64,000 bases of DNA from Methylotenera_A sp963701715 (GCA_963701715.1 CAVPAX010000004.1:124001-188000); one strand, 5' to 3'; positions 8,543 through 17,300 are shown, numbered from the stretch's first letter. The notes: a model not told the origin generated them from the sequence alone. Translations and numbers: made by a program.

Positions 8543-8884
8543 ATGCCACAGATTATTGTTTTACCACACGTAGAACTATGCCCGGAAGGCGCAGCAATTG
8601 ATGCCAAAACCGGAGAATCGATTTGCCAAAATTTATTAGACAATGAAATCGACATAGACCATGCCTGCGACCAGGTATGCGCATGTACGACATGCCATGT
8701 GATTGTGCGCGAAGGTTATAAGACTTTGAATCCGCCAGAAGAAAAAGAAGAGGATTTACTCGACAAAGCTTGGGGGTTAGAGCCTAATTCACGTCTATCA
8801 TGCCAAGCAATTGTTGGCACGGCAGATTTGGTAATAGAAATTCCTAAATATTCCATCAATATGGCAAAAGAAGGCCATCGCTAG
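8543..8884 (+). CDS. fdx: 2Fe-2S ferredoxin of the Isc system
   Basis: This adrenodoxin-type ferredoxin supplies electrons for cluster assembly. Cysteines at C42, C48 and C51 (ACDQVCACTTC) plus a fourth in RLSCQ match the E. coli Fdx ligand pattern. Length is 113 aa. It is the last gene of the isc operon here; no iscX follows. A dispersed repeat begins 15 bp after its stop. Confidence 0.96.
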   Translation: MPQIIVLPHVELCPEGAAIDAKTGESICQNLLDNEIDIDHACDQVCACTTCHVIVREGYKTLNPPEEKEEDLLDKAWGLEPNSRLSCQAIVGTADLVIEIPKYSINMAKEGHR

Positions 8885-8899
8885 CCGCACAACTCTTTT

Positions 8900-9013
8900 G
8901 CTCGATAATACTGCGTTAAAAATTTCCTCAAAATCCTCATTAATAACCACATAAATTCCGGTTTTTCAGAAATTTTTGCCTTGTCTTATCATCGCATAAT
9001 AGTTGTGCAGAAG
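8900..9013 (+). repeat. Dispersed intergenic repeat, copy 1
   Basis: This ~114-bp segment between the convergent fdx and SulP genes matches the reverse complement of 27009-27120 at roughly three quarters of positions by eye. The best shared blocks are CTCGATAATACT, CTCAAAATCCTCA, TTCCGGTTTT and GTCTTATCATCGC. It has no open frame of note. Both copies sit close to gene 3' ends, as expected for a REP-like or MITE-like element. I do not recognise a named family. Confidence 0.75.
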
Positions 9014-9036
9014 TAGCATGAGATACGTCCTAAAGA

Positions 9037-10407
9037 CTAATTAGCCTCTGCCAGCTCCAGCTCAACTGTATCTTCTTTCTTGTGATGTAGCGGTACTTTT
9101 TTCAACAATACAGCCACCCCAAATATCGCAATTGCACTTAGCACAGCTGTTAAAAAGCCAGTCAATGGCACCATTACCGCCGTGTAAATCATCAGCCAGA
9201 AATGAAATCTACTGTTCATCTCAATCACTTCCTGAATCTCTTTCCATTTCACCATGCCGGAAGCCACATATAGCAAAATACCACCGATACACGCCATGGG
9301 CACTTGCTCCAAATAAGTTGCCAAATAAGCGGCCAGCAGTAGTTTGAAAGAAAATTTTGCAATGCCCGCAAGCGGAGAAACCGCACCTAGTCTGATATTC
9401 ACAGCCGTCCTTGCAAGCGCGCCTGTATGCGGGAAACCATTAAACAATGGCGTGAATATGTTTACCATGCCTTGCCCCCACAGCTCTTTGTTGGGGTTAA
9501 ACGGCACGCCCTTGTTGTTCGCCATGCGGTCTGCCATACGGCTGCAAAGCAGACTCTCAATCGCAGCTACGAAATAAATTGCTACCGCAAAATAAAATAA
9601 ATCGAACCACACTACACTCGTGGTCATATCCGGCAATGCCGGCATCGTCATATTCCAGAAATCGGTTGGAATGCTGCCATATTTATCTTTAATCAGCACC
9701 AGCCCTTTATCTTTCCAAAACGTCGCAGCTGCAACCCAACCTAGTCCCAATCCGAATACAGGTGCGGGGATAAATGTAGAAATCTTAATCAAGACTTTGC
9801 ATATCGCAAACGTGCTTAAGGCCACTATGAGTGCATAAACATTCATATCGCCAATATAGGCAACGGTTTTTTGAATTTGACCAATGAAATCATAGCCAAT
9901 TTTTTCTTTAAAACCAAAGACCTCGCCCATTTGCGAGAACGCAATCACGACTGCAATGCCAATGGTAAAACCCACCACGATGGAATGCGGCACCAATGTG
10001 ACGACTTTGCCTTTTTTCAGTAAGCCAGTGAACATTAGCATGACACCTGCAACGATAGAAGACAACACCAAAAAGCTATGGTTATAAGTCGCCATTAAGC
10101 CTGCAATAATGGGGATATATGCGGCTGTTGGGCCATATACCTGATATTTACTGCCGCCAAACAGAGCTCCCAGCAAACCCGCCACTGCACCACCAACAAT
10201 ACCCTGTTCTGGGCGCAAACCGCTGGCCATTGCAAAGCCCATTGCAAGCGGAATTGCCACCATAGCTACCACCAGACCAGCCGTTAAGTCCTTCATGATG
10301 TTTTTAGCCACATTGCCTTTGGCTAAATCTTCATAACGACCGTCATTCGGATTAAGGTAAAACTTGAGAGTGCGTAATAGCGTGCTGGTATCTTGCCTAT
10401 GGCTCAT
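9037..10407 (-). CDS. SulP family anion transporter, probable bicarbonate uptake
   Basis: This is a 456-aa multi-pass membrane protein. The cytoplasmic N-terminus is followed by the SulP core motif AGLVVAMVAIPLAMGFAMASG and then GIVGGAVAGLLGALFGGS and YGPTAAY, with about ten further hydrophobic segments. It stops soon after the last membrane segment, so the C-terminal STAS domain of typical SulP proteins is absent. It lies 77 bp downstream of a beta-carbonic anhydrase gene on the same strand; SulP/carbonic anhydrase pairs (BicA-like) usually import bicarbonate. Sulfate or another anion remains possible from sequence alone. Confidence 0.85.
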   Translation of the reverse strand: MSHRQDTSTLLRTLKFYLNPNDGRYEDLAKGNVAKNIMKDLTAGLVVAMVAIPLAMGFAMASGLRPEQGIVGGAVAGLLGALFGGSKYQVYGPTAAYIPIIAGLMATYNHSFLVLSSIVAGVMLMFTGLLKKGKVVTLVPHSIVVGFTIGIAVVIAFSQMGEVFGFKEKIGYDFIGQIQKTVAYIGDMNVYALIVALSTFAICKVLIKISTFIPAPVFGLGLGWVAAATFWKDKGLVLIKDKYGSIPTDFWNMTMPALPDMTTSVVWFDLFYFAVAIYFVAAIESLLCSRMADRMANNKGVPFNPNKELWGQGMVNIFTPLFNGFPHTGALARTAVNIRLGAVSPLAGIAKFSFKLLLAAYLATYLEQVPMACIGGILLYVASGMVKWKEIQEVIEMNSRFHFWLMIYTAVMVPLTGFLTAVLSAIAIFGVAVLLKKVPLHHKKEDTVELELAEAN

Positions 10408-10484
10408 TTTTAGAACTTTCGAAAGTGGTTAGATGAAAGTAAAACTTATTTTAGTTATTAATGCTGTCGAATTTACCAAGTCGC

Positions 10485-11123
10485 TTAAATCATCAGGGTA
10501 TCTGGCAGAAAATTCACCTCTCCCGTCGCAAGGTTGTATACGCCGCCAACCATACCGATTTGTTTGCTACTGAGCATGTCCTGAATAATATCACTGGAAT
10601 GAATAATTTCATCAATTTGCATTTTCACATTCAGCTGACAAATTTTATTCAAAAAATTTGTATTTGAAGAATCGCGATTCTGCTCAATAGTTTTCTCCAT
10701 GCGTAATGCAGGTCTGATCATATTGATAATTTCGCCGATGTGACCATCTCTAAAATTATCACAAGCCGCTTTAACCGCGCCACAATCAGTGTGGCCCAAC
10801 ACAACAACGAGTTTGCTGTTCAAGTATTTGGTACTAAACTCCAAGCTGCCTATTGCTTTATCCGAAGCAATATTACCAGCCAGCCGCACGCTGAAAATAT
10901 CGCCCAAAGCCTGATCGAATAACAGCTCGACAGGTGCACGCGAATCGCTACAGCTTAAAAAAGAGGCGAATGGATGTTGCCTATCTTTAATGATCTGCAC
11001 CAGACTTTGCATGTCTTTATCAGCAATGTGATTATTTACAAAGCGATGGTTACCTTCGATTAAAACATCCAACGCCTCTTGCGGGGACATTTTATCGCGG
11101 TCTAATAACGGATGTTTATACAT
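10485..11123 (-). CDS. Beta-class carbonic anhydrase
   Basis: The enzyme interconverts CO2 and bicarbonate. The zinc ligands are visible as C58 in SCSDSRAP and H111/C114 in GHTDCGA; D60 and R62 form the catalytic dyad. Length is 212 aa with no signal peptide, so it is cytoplasmic. It is the first gene of a likely two-gene unit with the SulP transporter. This fits bicarbonate supply for carboxylations (for example carbamoyl phosphate or fatty acid synthesis) in a methylotroph-like cell. Confidence 0.92.
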   Translation of the reverse strand: MYKHPLLDRDKMSPQEALDVLIEGNHRFVNNHIADKDMQSLVQIIKDRQHPFASFLSCSDSRAPVELLFDQALGDIFSVRLAGNIASDKAIGSLEFSTKYLNSKLVVVLGHTDCGAVKAACDNFRDGHIGEIINMIRPALRMEKTIEQNRDSSNTNFLNKICQLNVKMQIDEIIHSSDIIQDMLSSKQIGMVGGVYNLATGEVNFLPDTLMI

Positions 11124-11203
11124 GGCTTCATTCCGGCATACTATTCACCAGAAATTATACCCGATGGGAGTCGTATATGGAGCTGCCAGGCTTTAACAGA
11201 CGT

Positions 11204-11231
11204 AAAAAAGCCCGCTAAAAAGCGGGCTTTT
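11204..11231 (-). terminator. Intrinsic terminator after the porin gene
   Basis: AAAAGCCCGCT and AGCGGGCTTTT form a perfect 11-bp stem with an AAAA loop. On the minus strand it is followed by a T-run, so it terminates the porin transcript. It also has T residues on the plus side, but no plus-strand gene runs into it. Confidence 0.9.
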
Positions 11232-11252
11232 AGATTGCTTTCTAAATCAAAT

Positions 11253-12746
11253 TTAGAACATCCATTGTGCACGCATGATGAGTGCTTTTTCATCATCAAC
11301 ACGTTTGTTATTAACAACTACACCACCCGTTGCGCCGCCAATCACATCACTGAAATCAGTATCAACATAATTCAACATTAAACGTGTGTTTGAAGTTGGT
11401 AAGAACTTAATACCTGCTGTCCAAGCTTCGGCTTTTGCAAAACCTTTCGCTTTAGTAGTTATTAAAGCATCCGCACCATTACCTTGACCGATACCAGCAG
11501 TATCGTAGTCAGATGCATCAAATTCGCTATAACGAACACCAACTTCCCATAACCCACCTTTGAATGTGGTTGGGTCAAAATCGTTTTTAGGTTTTAAACC
11601 ACCAAAGATACCACCTTTATAAGCATCTGCATAAGCTTCACCTGAAATTGTCCACAAGGCTTCTGCATACCAGTTTTCTGTATCTAAGTCATAGCTACGG
11701 TTGTTAGTTCTAAAATCATTGTTTTGTTGCATCCATTCCGCTTGCACTTTAAATGGCCCGTAACCAACTGCGCCCTCTAAACCTAAACGGCTGCGATCAA
11801 TCGTTTCAAATTGTGTATTTGCAAGTACTGGCGCAGTAAAGAAAGTAGCTCCACGCGCTTCGGTACGCCCTGCCACACCAACGGTACCCTGTGGCAAATC
11901 ACCTTTTGAGTATGAAACACCAGCGTGCAACACCATCTCCTTTTTATCCATCATTTCAGCAAAGTTGGCGGTGACACGGCCAATCACATCTTTACCATCT
12001 TCGCGAATATCAGACTCTGCATTCTTTGCGCTACCGTTTGATGCAGCTAATGCGTAGGTTACGCCAGTAAAAGGTGAACCATGTACCATTGCGCCAATTT
12101 CCTTAGCGGGTGCTAGCGCATTTACATATGAACGTTCCATAAAGTCGATATTATTAGAACTAGTCAGCTCTTCCAGATTCATCGGCATTTTGAATTGACC
12201 AAAACGGAACTGCACAGGTTTCCACCAGGCAATATTCAAATAACCAACATCCAAGGTCGTAGTATTGCCAAGGTCAGCTACCACCTCTGCCTCATAATAG
12301 TCTTTCCAAGCTGCTTTAAAACCAATACGTGCACGACGAATATCAAATGTATCCGTTACACTATTTGTGTTTGCAATTGAGTTTGTAATTGTTGCTGGAG
12401 CCAGCGTAGCATTTCTGTCGTCATCGTTATAGTCAAAAAATCGATAATCGGCATGTACACGGCCATTGATAGAGGCTTTAAACTTGCCATCGCCACTTTC
12501 AAAGCTTAAGCCATCTTTATATTTTGCGGAAACTGCTGATTCCTTCTTCTTTTCAGCAGCTTCTTTTTCGCCTGTACGGCCTTTCATCAAAAGCGCGCCT
12601 TCCTCTTCCGTCAATACGCCTTTTGCCATCAGTGCATTTACGATGTCATCGGTTGTATCTGCTAAAGTAGTACCCGCGAAACCTAGTAAAGCCGTGCCAG
12701 CTAGTGTTGCTGCCACTAAATTACGTAATTTAATGTTCATTTTCAA
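11253..12746 (-). CDS. Phosphate-selective porin of the OprO/OprP type
   Basis: This is an outer-membrane beta-barrel for anion or phosphate entry. The 497-aa precursor starts with a signal peptide (MKMNIKLRNLVAATLAGTAL, cleavage probably after TTLA). A short charged segment that may form a helix follows, then a barrel beginning ASINGRVHADYRFFDY. It ends in WMF with a C-terminal phenylalanine, typical of outer-membrane barrels. Features such as DIRRARIGFKAAW, FRFGQFKMP and LMLNYVDTDF match the OprO/P family. The upstream region carries three Pho-box half-sites and a terminator follows the gene, so it is probably a single PhoB-activated unit. Substrate is inferred from family and regulation. 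Confidence 0.88.
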   Translation of the reverse strand: MKMNIKLRNLVAATLAGTALLGFAGTTLADTTDDIVNALMAKGVLTEEEGALLMKGRTGEKEAAEKKKESAVSAKYKDGLSFESGDGKFKASINGRVHADYRFFDYNDDDRNATLAPATITNSIANTNSVTDTFDIRRARIGFKAAWKDYYEAEVVADLGNTTTLDVGYLNIAWWKPVQFRFGQFKMPMNLEELTSSNNIDFMERSYVNALAPAKEIGAMVHGSPFTGVTYALAASNGSAKNAESDIREDGKDVIGRVTANFAEMMDKKEMVLHAGVSYSKGDLPQGTVGVAGRTEARGATFFTAPVLANTQFETIDRSRLGLEGAVGYGPFKVQAEWMQQNNDFRTNNRSYDLDTENWYAEALWTISGEAYADAYKGGIFGGLKPKNDFDPTTFKGGLWEVGVRYSEFDASDYDTAGIGQGNGADALITTKAKGFAKAEAWTAGIKFLPTSNTRLMLNYVDTDFSDVIGGATGGVVVNNKRVDDEKALIMRAQWMF

Positions 12747-12789
12747 AGTCCCCTGTTAGAACGTTAAGTAAAGATTTTTCAACAGGCGG

Positions 12790-12823
12790 ATTTTGAGACA
12801 GTTATATGACAATCTGATGACAA
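12790..12823 (-). promoter_or_regulatory. Pho box and promoter of the porin gene
   Basis: On the minus strand three 7-bp half-sites TTGTCAT, TTGTCAT and CTGTCTC follow one another at exact 11-bp spacing (4-bp AT-rich spacers), the PhoB-binding pattern. CAAAAT at 12795-12790 lies 10 bp after the second half-site and could be the -10 element. The same geometry is seen in front of pstS. Confidence 0.85.
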
Positions 12824-12866
12824 AGAACTATTTTTGTAATAAGCCGTTGTGTTTTTACCACAACAA

Positions 12867-12894
12867 AAAAAGCCATCACAAAGGATGGCTTTTT
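12867..12894 (-). terminator. Intrinsic terminator after lysS
   Basis: AAAAAGCCATC and GATGGCTTTTT form an 11-bp stem with a 6-base loop. It lies 15 bp beyond the lysS stop on the minus strand and is followed by T residues there. Confidence 0.88.
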
Positions 12895-12908
12895 AATTAC
12901 TGAGAAAC

Positions 12909-14429
12909 TTAAGCTTCTGGCCGCATATGCGGGAAGAGAATCACATCGCGAATACTGGGACTATCCGTAATCAGCATCACCAAACGGTCAATGCCAATAC
13001 CGCAACCACCCGTCGGCGGCATGCCGTATTCCAGTGCGCGGATAAAATCGGCGTCGTAAAACATCGCCTCTTGATCGCCCGCCTCTTTGGCCTTCATTTG
13101 TGCGTGGAATCGTGCTGCCTGATCTTCAGCATCATTCAGCTCGCTAAAACCATTGGCCATTTCACGTCCAGTAATAAACAATTCAAAGCGCTCGGTGATT
13201 TCCGGATTTTTATCAGAAGCGCGCGCCAAGGGTGAAACCTCTACCGGGTAATCAATTATATAAGTCGGTTGCCATAAATGCGCTTCTACTGTTTCTTCAA
13301 ATAGGCTTAACTGGAGCGAACCCAAGCCAGCATGCTCGAAAACTTTGATACCGCGCTTATATAAGTCAACACGCAAATATTCTGCGTCATTTAATTGCGC
13401 CAGCGTGTATTCCGGTGCATATTTTTGTATCGCCCCCACAATGGTCAGGCGCTCGAACGGCTTACTTAAATCCACTTCTTTGCCGTCATATTGCAACACA
13501 GCAGTACCACGTGCAGCAATGGCAGCGGCACGGATACACTGCTCGGTAAAATCCATCAGCCAATTATAATCCGTGTAGGCCGCATAAAACTCCATCATGG
13601 TAAATTCCGGGTTATGGCGAACGCTTAAGCCTTCATTCCGGAAGTTACGGTTCATTTCAAATACACGCTCGAATCCGCCCACCACAAGGCGTTTCAAATA
13701 AAGCTCCGGTGCAATGCGCATGAACATTTGCATATCCAGCGCGTTATGATGCGTGGTAAAAGGTTTGGCTGCAGCGCCGCCCGGGATAGGATGCAGCATG
13801 GGCGTTTCAACTTCTAGAAATTCATTCTGAAGCATAAAATTACGAATCGCAGAAACAACTTTGCTACGTGCTATAAAGGTTGCTCGCGTTTCTTCAGAGG
13901 TAATCAAATCGACGTAACGCTGACGATATTTAACTTCCTGATCTTGCAGGCCATGAAATTTTTCCGGGAGCGGCCGTAATGATTTCGTCAGCAATCGCAG
14001 CTCTGTGACTTTTACCGAAAGCTCGCCGGTTTTGGTTTTAAACAAGTGGCCAACCGCACCTAAAATATCGCCTAAATCCCAATGTTTAAAAGCCTCGTAG
14101 GTCGCTTCATCAATATTGCTGCTGCCAATAAACAACTGAATGCGGCCGCTTTTATCTTGAATGGTCGCAAAACTCGCTTTGCCCATCACGCGCTTCAGCA
14201 TCATGCGGCCGGCCACTTTAACATGCACTGGTTTTGCTTCAAACGCTTCATTTTCAGTGCCGCTGTAATCCGCATGGATATTGGCTGCCAGGGCATCCGG
14301 TTTAAAATCATTTGGGAAAGCAACTCCGCCATTTAATTTAGAATCAGCGCGAATCGCTTTCAGCTTCTCGCGACGCTCGGCAATGACATGGTTCTCGTCA
14401 ATGGGTAAATTATTTTCTTGCTCGCTCAC
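12909..14429 (-). CDS. lysS: Lysyl-tRNA synthetase, class II
   Basis: LysS charges tRNA-Lys. The 506-aa protein has the N-terminal OB-fold anticodon-binding domain (about residues 70-170) and the class II core. Motif 2 is visible as RNFRNEGLSVRHNPEFTMME and motif 3 as GCGIGIDRLVML near the C-terminus. It starts with GTG right after the prfB stop codon. The prfB-lysS pairing is the same as in E. coli and implies co-transcription. Confidence 0.96.
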   Translation of the reverse strand: MSEQENNLPIDENHVIAERREKLKAIRADSKLNGGVAFPNDFKPDALAANIHADYSGTENEAFEAKPVHVKVAGRMMLKRVMGKASFATIQDKSGRIQLFIGSSNIDEATYEAFKHWDLGDILGAVGHLFKTKTGELSVKVTELRLLTKSLRPLPEKFHGLQDQEVKYRQRYVDLITSEETRATFIARSKVVSAIRNFMLQNEFLEVETPMLHPIPGGAAAKPFTTHHNALDMQMFMRIAPELYLKRLVVGGFERVFEMNRNFRNEGLSVRHNPEFTMMEFYAAYTDYNWLMDFTEQCIRAAAIAARGTAVLQYDGKEVDLSKPFERLTIVGAIQKYAPEYTLAQLNDAEYLRVDLYKRGIKVFEHAGLGSLQLSLFEETVEAHLWQPTYIIDYPVEVSPLARASDKNPEITERFELFITGREMANGFSELNDAEDQAARFHAQMKAKEAGDQEAMFYDADFIRALEYGMPPTGGCGIGIDRLVMLITDSPSIRDVILFPHMRPEA

Positions 14430-15534
14430 TTAAACTCCCTGCTTCAAACTTTCCATAATAAACGGGTCAAGGTCACCATCCAGCACACCTTGCGTATTGC
14501 CGATTTCCACATTGGTGCGCAAATCTTTAATACGGCCCTGGTCCAGCACGTATGACCTGATTTGATGTCCCCAGCCGATGTCGGTTTTAGCGTCTTCCAG
14601 CGCTTGCTTTTCGGCATTGCGCTTGTTCAATTCCAGATTATACAACGCGCCTTTCAACATGTTCATGGCTTCTTCGCGGTTGCGGTGCTGGCTTCTATCA
14701 TTTTGGCATTGCACCACCGTGTTAGTTGGAATGTGCGTGATACGCACGGCAGAATCCGTCTTATTTATGTGCTGCCCACCGGCACCGCTGGCACGATACG
14801 TATCAATGCGCAAATCAGCCGGGTTGATGTCAATTTGAATAGATTCATCCACCTCTGGGAATACCTGCACACTGGCAAACGAAGTATGGCGTTTAGCATT
14901 AGAGTCAAACGGCGACTTACGTACCAAACGATGTACACCATTTTCTGTTCTTAAGGTTCCGTAGGCATAGTCGCCTGAAACCTTGATTGAAGCGCCCTTA
15001 ATGCCCGCCACGTCTCCGTCGGACTCTTCCAGCACTTCCACCTTAAAGCCTTTGCGCTCGCAATAGCGCAAATACATGCGTAGCAACATCGCCGCCCAGT
15101 CCTGCGCTTCGGTGCCGCCACTGCCGGATTGAAACTCGATAAAGCAATTGGCAGCATCCAACTCGCCCGAAAACATGCGCTTAAATTCCATGTCTTCGAT
15201 TTTTTTTTCAAGCGTTTTTGTATCCGCATCCACGCTCATCAACGTGTTGTCGTCATTTTCTTCGCGCGCCATTTCAAATAGCTCGCGTGCGTCTTTTAAA
15301 CCGCTCTCTAGGCTTTGCAGATTATTAACGACAAGTTCTAAACTACGTTTTTCTTTACCGAGCTTTTGCGCGTTTTCGGCATTGTCCCAAACTTTCGGGT
15401 CTTCTAATAAACCGTTTACTTCTTCCAGTTTTTGCGCTTTATTTTCGAAGTCAAAGATACCCCCGAAGCGCATGGTTGCGGGCAGCTAGGTCGTCAATAC
15501 GATTAGAAATTTGGTTGAGTTGTTCGGCTTCCAT
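14430..15534 (-). CDS. prfB: Peptide chain release factor 2 with programmed +1 frameshift
   Basis: RF2 ends translation at UGA and UAA. The gene is in two frames. It starts at ATG 15534 and reads 27 codons (MEAEQLNQISNRIDDLAARN then HALRGYL) to an in-frame TGA at 15453-15451. A +1 shift at CTT-TGA-C continues into DFENKAQKLEEVNGLL and on to 14430, giving about 367 aa (E. coli 365). The main frame has the stop-codon-recognition SPF motif in RKSPFDSN and the catalytic GGQ in RASGAGGQHINKTD. An ATG at 15473 in the +1 frame would give an RF2 lacking its N-terminus and is not the real start. The frameshift autoregulates RF2 level. Confidence 0.96.
15450..15464 (-). promoter_or_regulatory. Programmed +1 frameshift site of prfB
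   Basis: On the minus strand the sequence GGGGGTATCTTTGAC contains the slippery CTT, the UGA stop with a 3' C, and the G-rich internal Shine-Dalgarno-like element 3 bases upstream of CTT. It matches the E. coli prfB signal almost base for base. Low RF2 favours slippage and more RF2. Confidence 0.95.
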
Positions 15535-15579
15535 GGCTGCTGCTGCTTGATTCTAAAAACGAGATTATACAACAAACGC

Positions 15580-16005
15580 TTACTTGCTTTGATGTGCTTG
15601 TGCATTCACCATTTCGCCATCTTCTTTTACAAAAGTGCCGATATCAGGATTTTCCAAAATATCCAAAACAAGTTCAGATGGACGGCATAATTTAACGCCT
15701 TTTGCAGTCACCACGATCGGGCGATTAATTAAAATAGGATGTTGCATCATCGCGTCAATCAGCGCGTCATCAGATAAGCTTAAATCAGCCAAGCCCAGTT
15801 CTGCATAGGGCGTGCCTTTTTCGCGCAATAGCTGGCGTGGGCTGATGCCCATTTTTGAAATTAATTCAACCAGCTTTTCGCGACTTGGCGGAGTCTTAAG
15901 ATATTCAATCACCTCTGGCTCTTTACCACTGGCGCGTATCATCGCCAAGGTGTTACGAGAAGTACCGCAAGCGGGATTATGGTAAATGGTAACGGTCATT
16001 ATCAA
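15580..16005 (-). CDS. arsC: Arsenate reductase, glutaredoxin-coupled ArsC
   Basis: ArsC reduces arsenate to arsenite for export. The sequence TIYHNPACGTSRNTLAMIRA places the catalytic cysteine near position 13, as in plasmid R773 ArsC. The arginine-containing substrate loop is seen around LINRPIVV, and KLCRPSELVLDIL follows. Length is 141 aa; translation may begin at the ATG two codons in (15999). It lies 15 bp downstream of the ACR3 exporter gene, so the two form one detoxification unit. No arsR lies beside them. Confidence 0.92.
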   Translation of the reverse strand: MIMTVTIYHNPACGTSRNTLAMIRASGKEPEVIEYLKTPPSREKLVELISKMGISPRQLLREKGTPYAELGLADLSLSDDALIDAMMQHPILINRPIVVTAKGVKLCRPSELVLDILENPDIGTFVKEDGEMVNAQAHQSK

Positions 16006-16020
16006 TCTGCCCTACATAAT

Positions 16021-17109
16021 TTAATTTGTTTCATACCAACTCCGACTTCTATTCACTATAAAGACGACAGAGAGCATCACAGGAACTTCAATTAGAACAC
16101 CAACCACAGTTGCAAGTGCCGCGCCAGAATTGAAGCCAAACAAGGCAATAGCGGTAGCTACTGCGAGTTCAAAGAAATTTGATGCTCCGATTAAGGCCGA
16201 AGGTCCTGCAACGCAATGAGCAACCTTAAGTTTTTTGTTCAGCCAATATGCAAGCATAGAATTAAAATATGTTTGAATAACAATCGGCACTGCTAACAGC
16301 CCGATGATAATAGGCTGAGCAAGGATTTGCTGGCCTTGGAAACCAAATAACAGAATCAGTGTGGCCAGCAATGCTGAAAGTGAAACCGGATGTAAGCGTT
16401 TAAGTGTAATTTCTAATGCATCCTGGCTTTTAGAAAGTAAAACTTTACGCAAGACCTGACTAATAAGCACCGGCACCACAATAAACAAAACCACTGATAA
16501 AAATAGCGTATTCCAAGGCACTGTAATGCTGGACAACCCAAGCAGCAGCGCTACAATCGGCGCAAATGCAACCAGCATAATGGCATCATTGATAGCCACT
16601 TGAGATAGTGTAAATTTGGGGTCACCGCCACAGAGGTTGCTCCAAACAAACACCATGGCAGTACATGGGGCAGCCGCAAGCAAAATAAGTCCTGCAACAT
16701 AACTATCGAGCTGGTCTGCGGGCAACACACCAGAGAAAAAATGCCGGATAAATATCCATGCAAGCAGCGCCATTGAAAAGGGTTTAACAACCCAATTAAT
16801 AAACAGCGTAACACCAATACCCCTCGTGTGAGCGAGTACCTCTTTCATCGCCCCAAAATCCACTTTAAGCAGCATGGGGATGATCATGAGCCAAATGAGC
16901 AACGCCACAGGCAAGTTAACTTCTGCAATCTTAAGCCCACCCACTATTTGAAAAAAATCTGGGAAAATTTTACCCAGTGCAATACCGACAACGATGCATG
17001 CAAGCACCCACCAGGTAAGATTCCTTTCAAAACTACCTATCTGTGGCTTTTCCTGAGGTTTTATTTGTTCAGTGTCAGGATTTGTAATTTCATTGGGTTT
17101 GATTTTCAT
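16021..17109 (-). CDS. ACR3-family arsenite efflux permease
   Basis: This is a ten-helix inner-membrane arsenite carrier. The 362 aa include a polar N-terminus, multiple hydrophobic segments and the conserved cysteine in AAPCTAMVFVWSNLCGGDP, which marks the ACR3 family rather than ArsB. It is the promoter-proximal gene ahead of arsC. A sigma70-like promoter (TTGTCT, 16-bp spacer, TAAAAT on the minus strand, 17160-17133) lies just upstream. A Pho-box-like pair of half-sites overlaps the expected transcription start, so phosphate control of arsenite export is possible. Confidence 0.92.
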   Translation of the reverse strand: MKIKPNEITNPDTEQIKPQEKPQIGSFERNLTWWVLACIVVGIALGKIFPDFFQIVGGLKIAEVNLPVALLIWLMIIPMLLKVDFGAMKEVLAHTRGIGVTLFINWVVKPFSMALLAWIFIRHFFSGVLPADQLDSYVAGLILLAAAPCTAMVFVWSNLCGGDPKFTLSQVAINDAIMLVAFAPIVALLLGLSSITVPWNTLFLSVVLFIVVPVLISQVLRKVLLSKSQDALEITLKRLHPVSLSALLATLILLFGFQGQQILAQPIIIGLLAVPIVIQTYFNSMLAYWLNKKLKVAHCVAGPSALIGASNFFELAVATAIALFGFNSGAALATVVGVLIEVPVMLSVVFIVNRSRSWYETN

Positions 17110-17113
17110 TTTT

Positions 17114-17160
17114 TTGTCACATATATGTCATAATTTTACTGTTAGAGAATACTTAGACAA
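17114..17160. promoter_or_regulatory. Divergent control region of ACR3-arsC and DUF47-pit with a Pho-box-like element
   Basis: TTGTCAC (17114-17120) and ATGTCAT (17125-17131) lie 11 bp apart in the plus orientation, a Pho-box pattern pointing toward the DUF47-pit genes. The minus-strand elements TTGTCT (17160-17155) and TAAAAT (17138-17133) are a credible promoter for ACR3. The Pho half-sites fall at its start point. The leader to the DUF47 gene would then be about 150 bases. Confidence 0.55.
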
Positions 17161-17300
17161 GTTGTTTAGCGGCAGATTATATAATAAGAGCATCAAGCTC
17201 ATAAAAATTTAAATTGTCTGATTAACGCTCGCGAATTTCAGGTGCATGCAGTTAAACTGGTTACACTAAATAATTATTAATTTCATTAGGGGAAATAAGA

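Noticed and set aside
10415..10426. 12-bp palindrome ACTTTCGAAAGT upstream of the SulP gene
   Set aside because: Palindromes of this length are expected about a dozen times in 64 kb by chance, and no second copy or context supports it.
14430..15473. prfB as a simple ORF starting MRFGGIFDF at 15473
   Set aside because: The upstream 27 codons in the other frame and the exact CTT-TGA-C slippery site show that the real start is 15534 with a programmed +1 shift.
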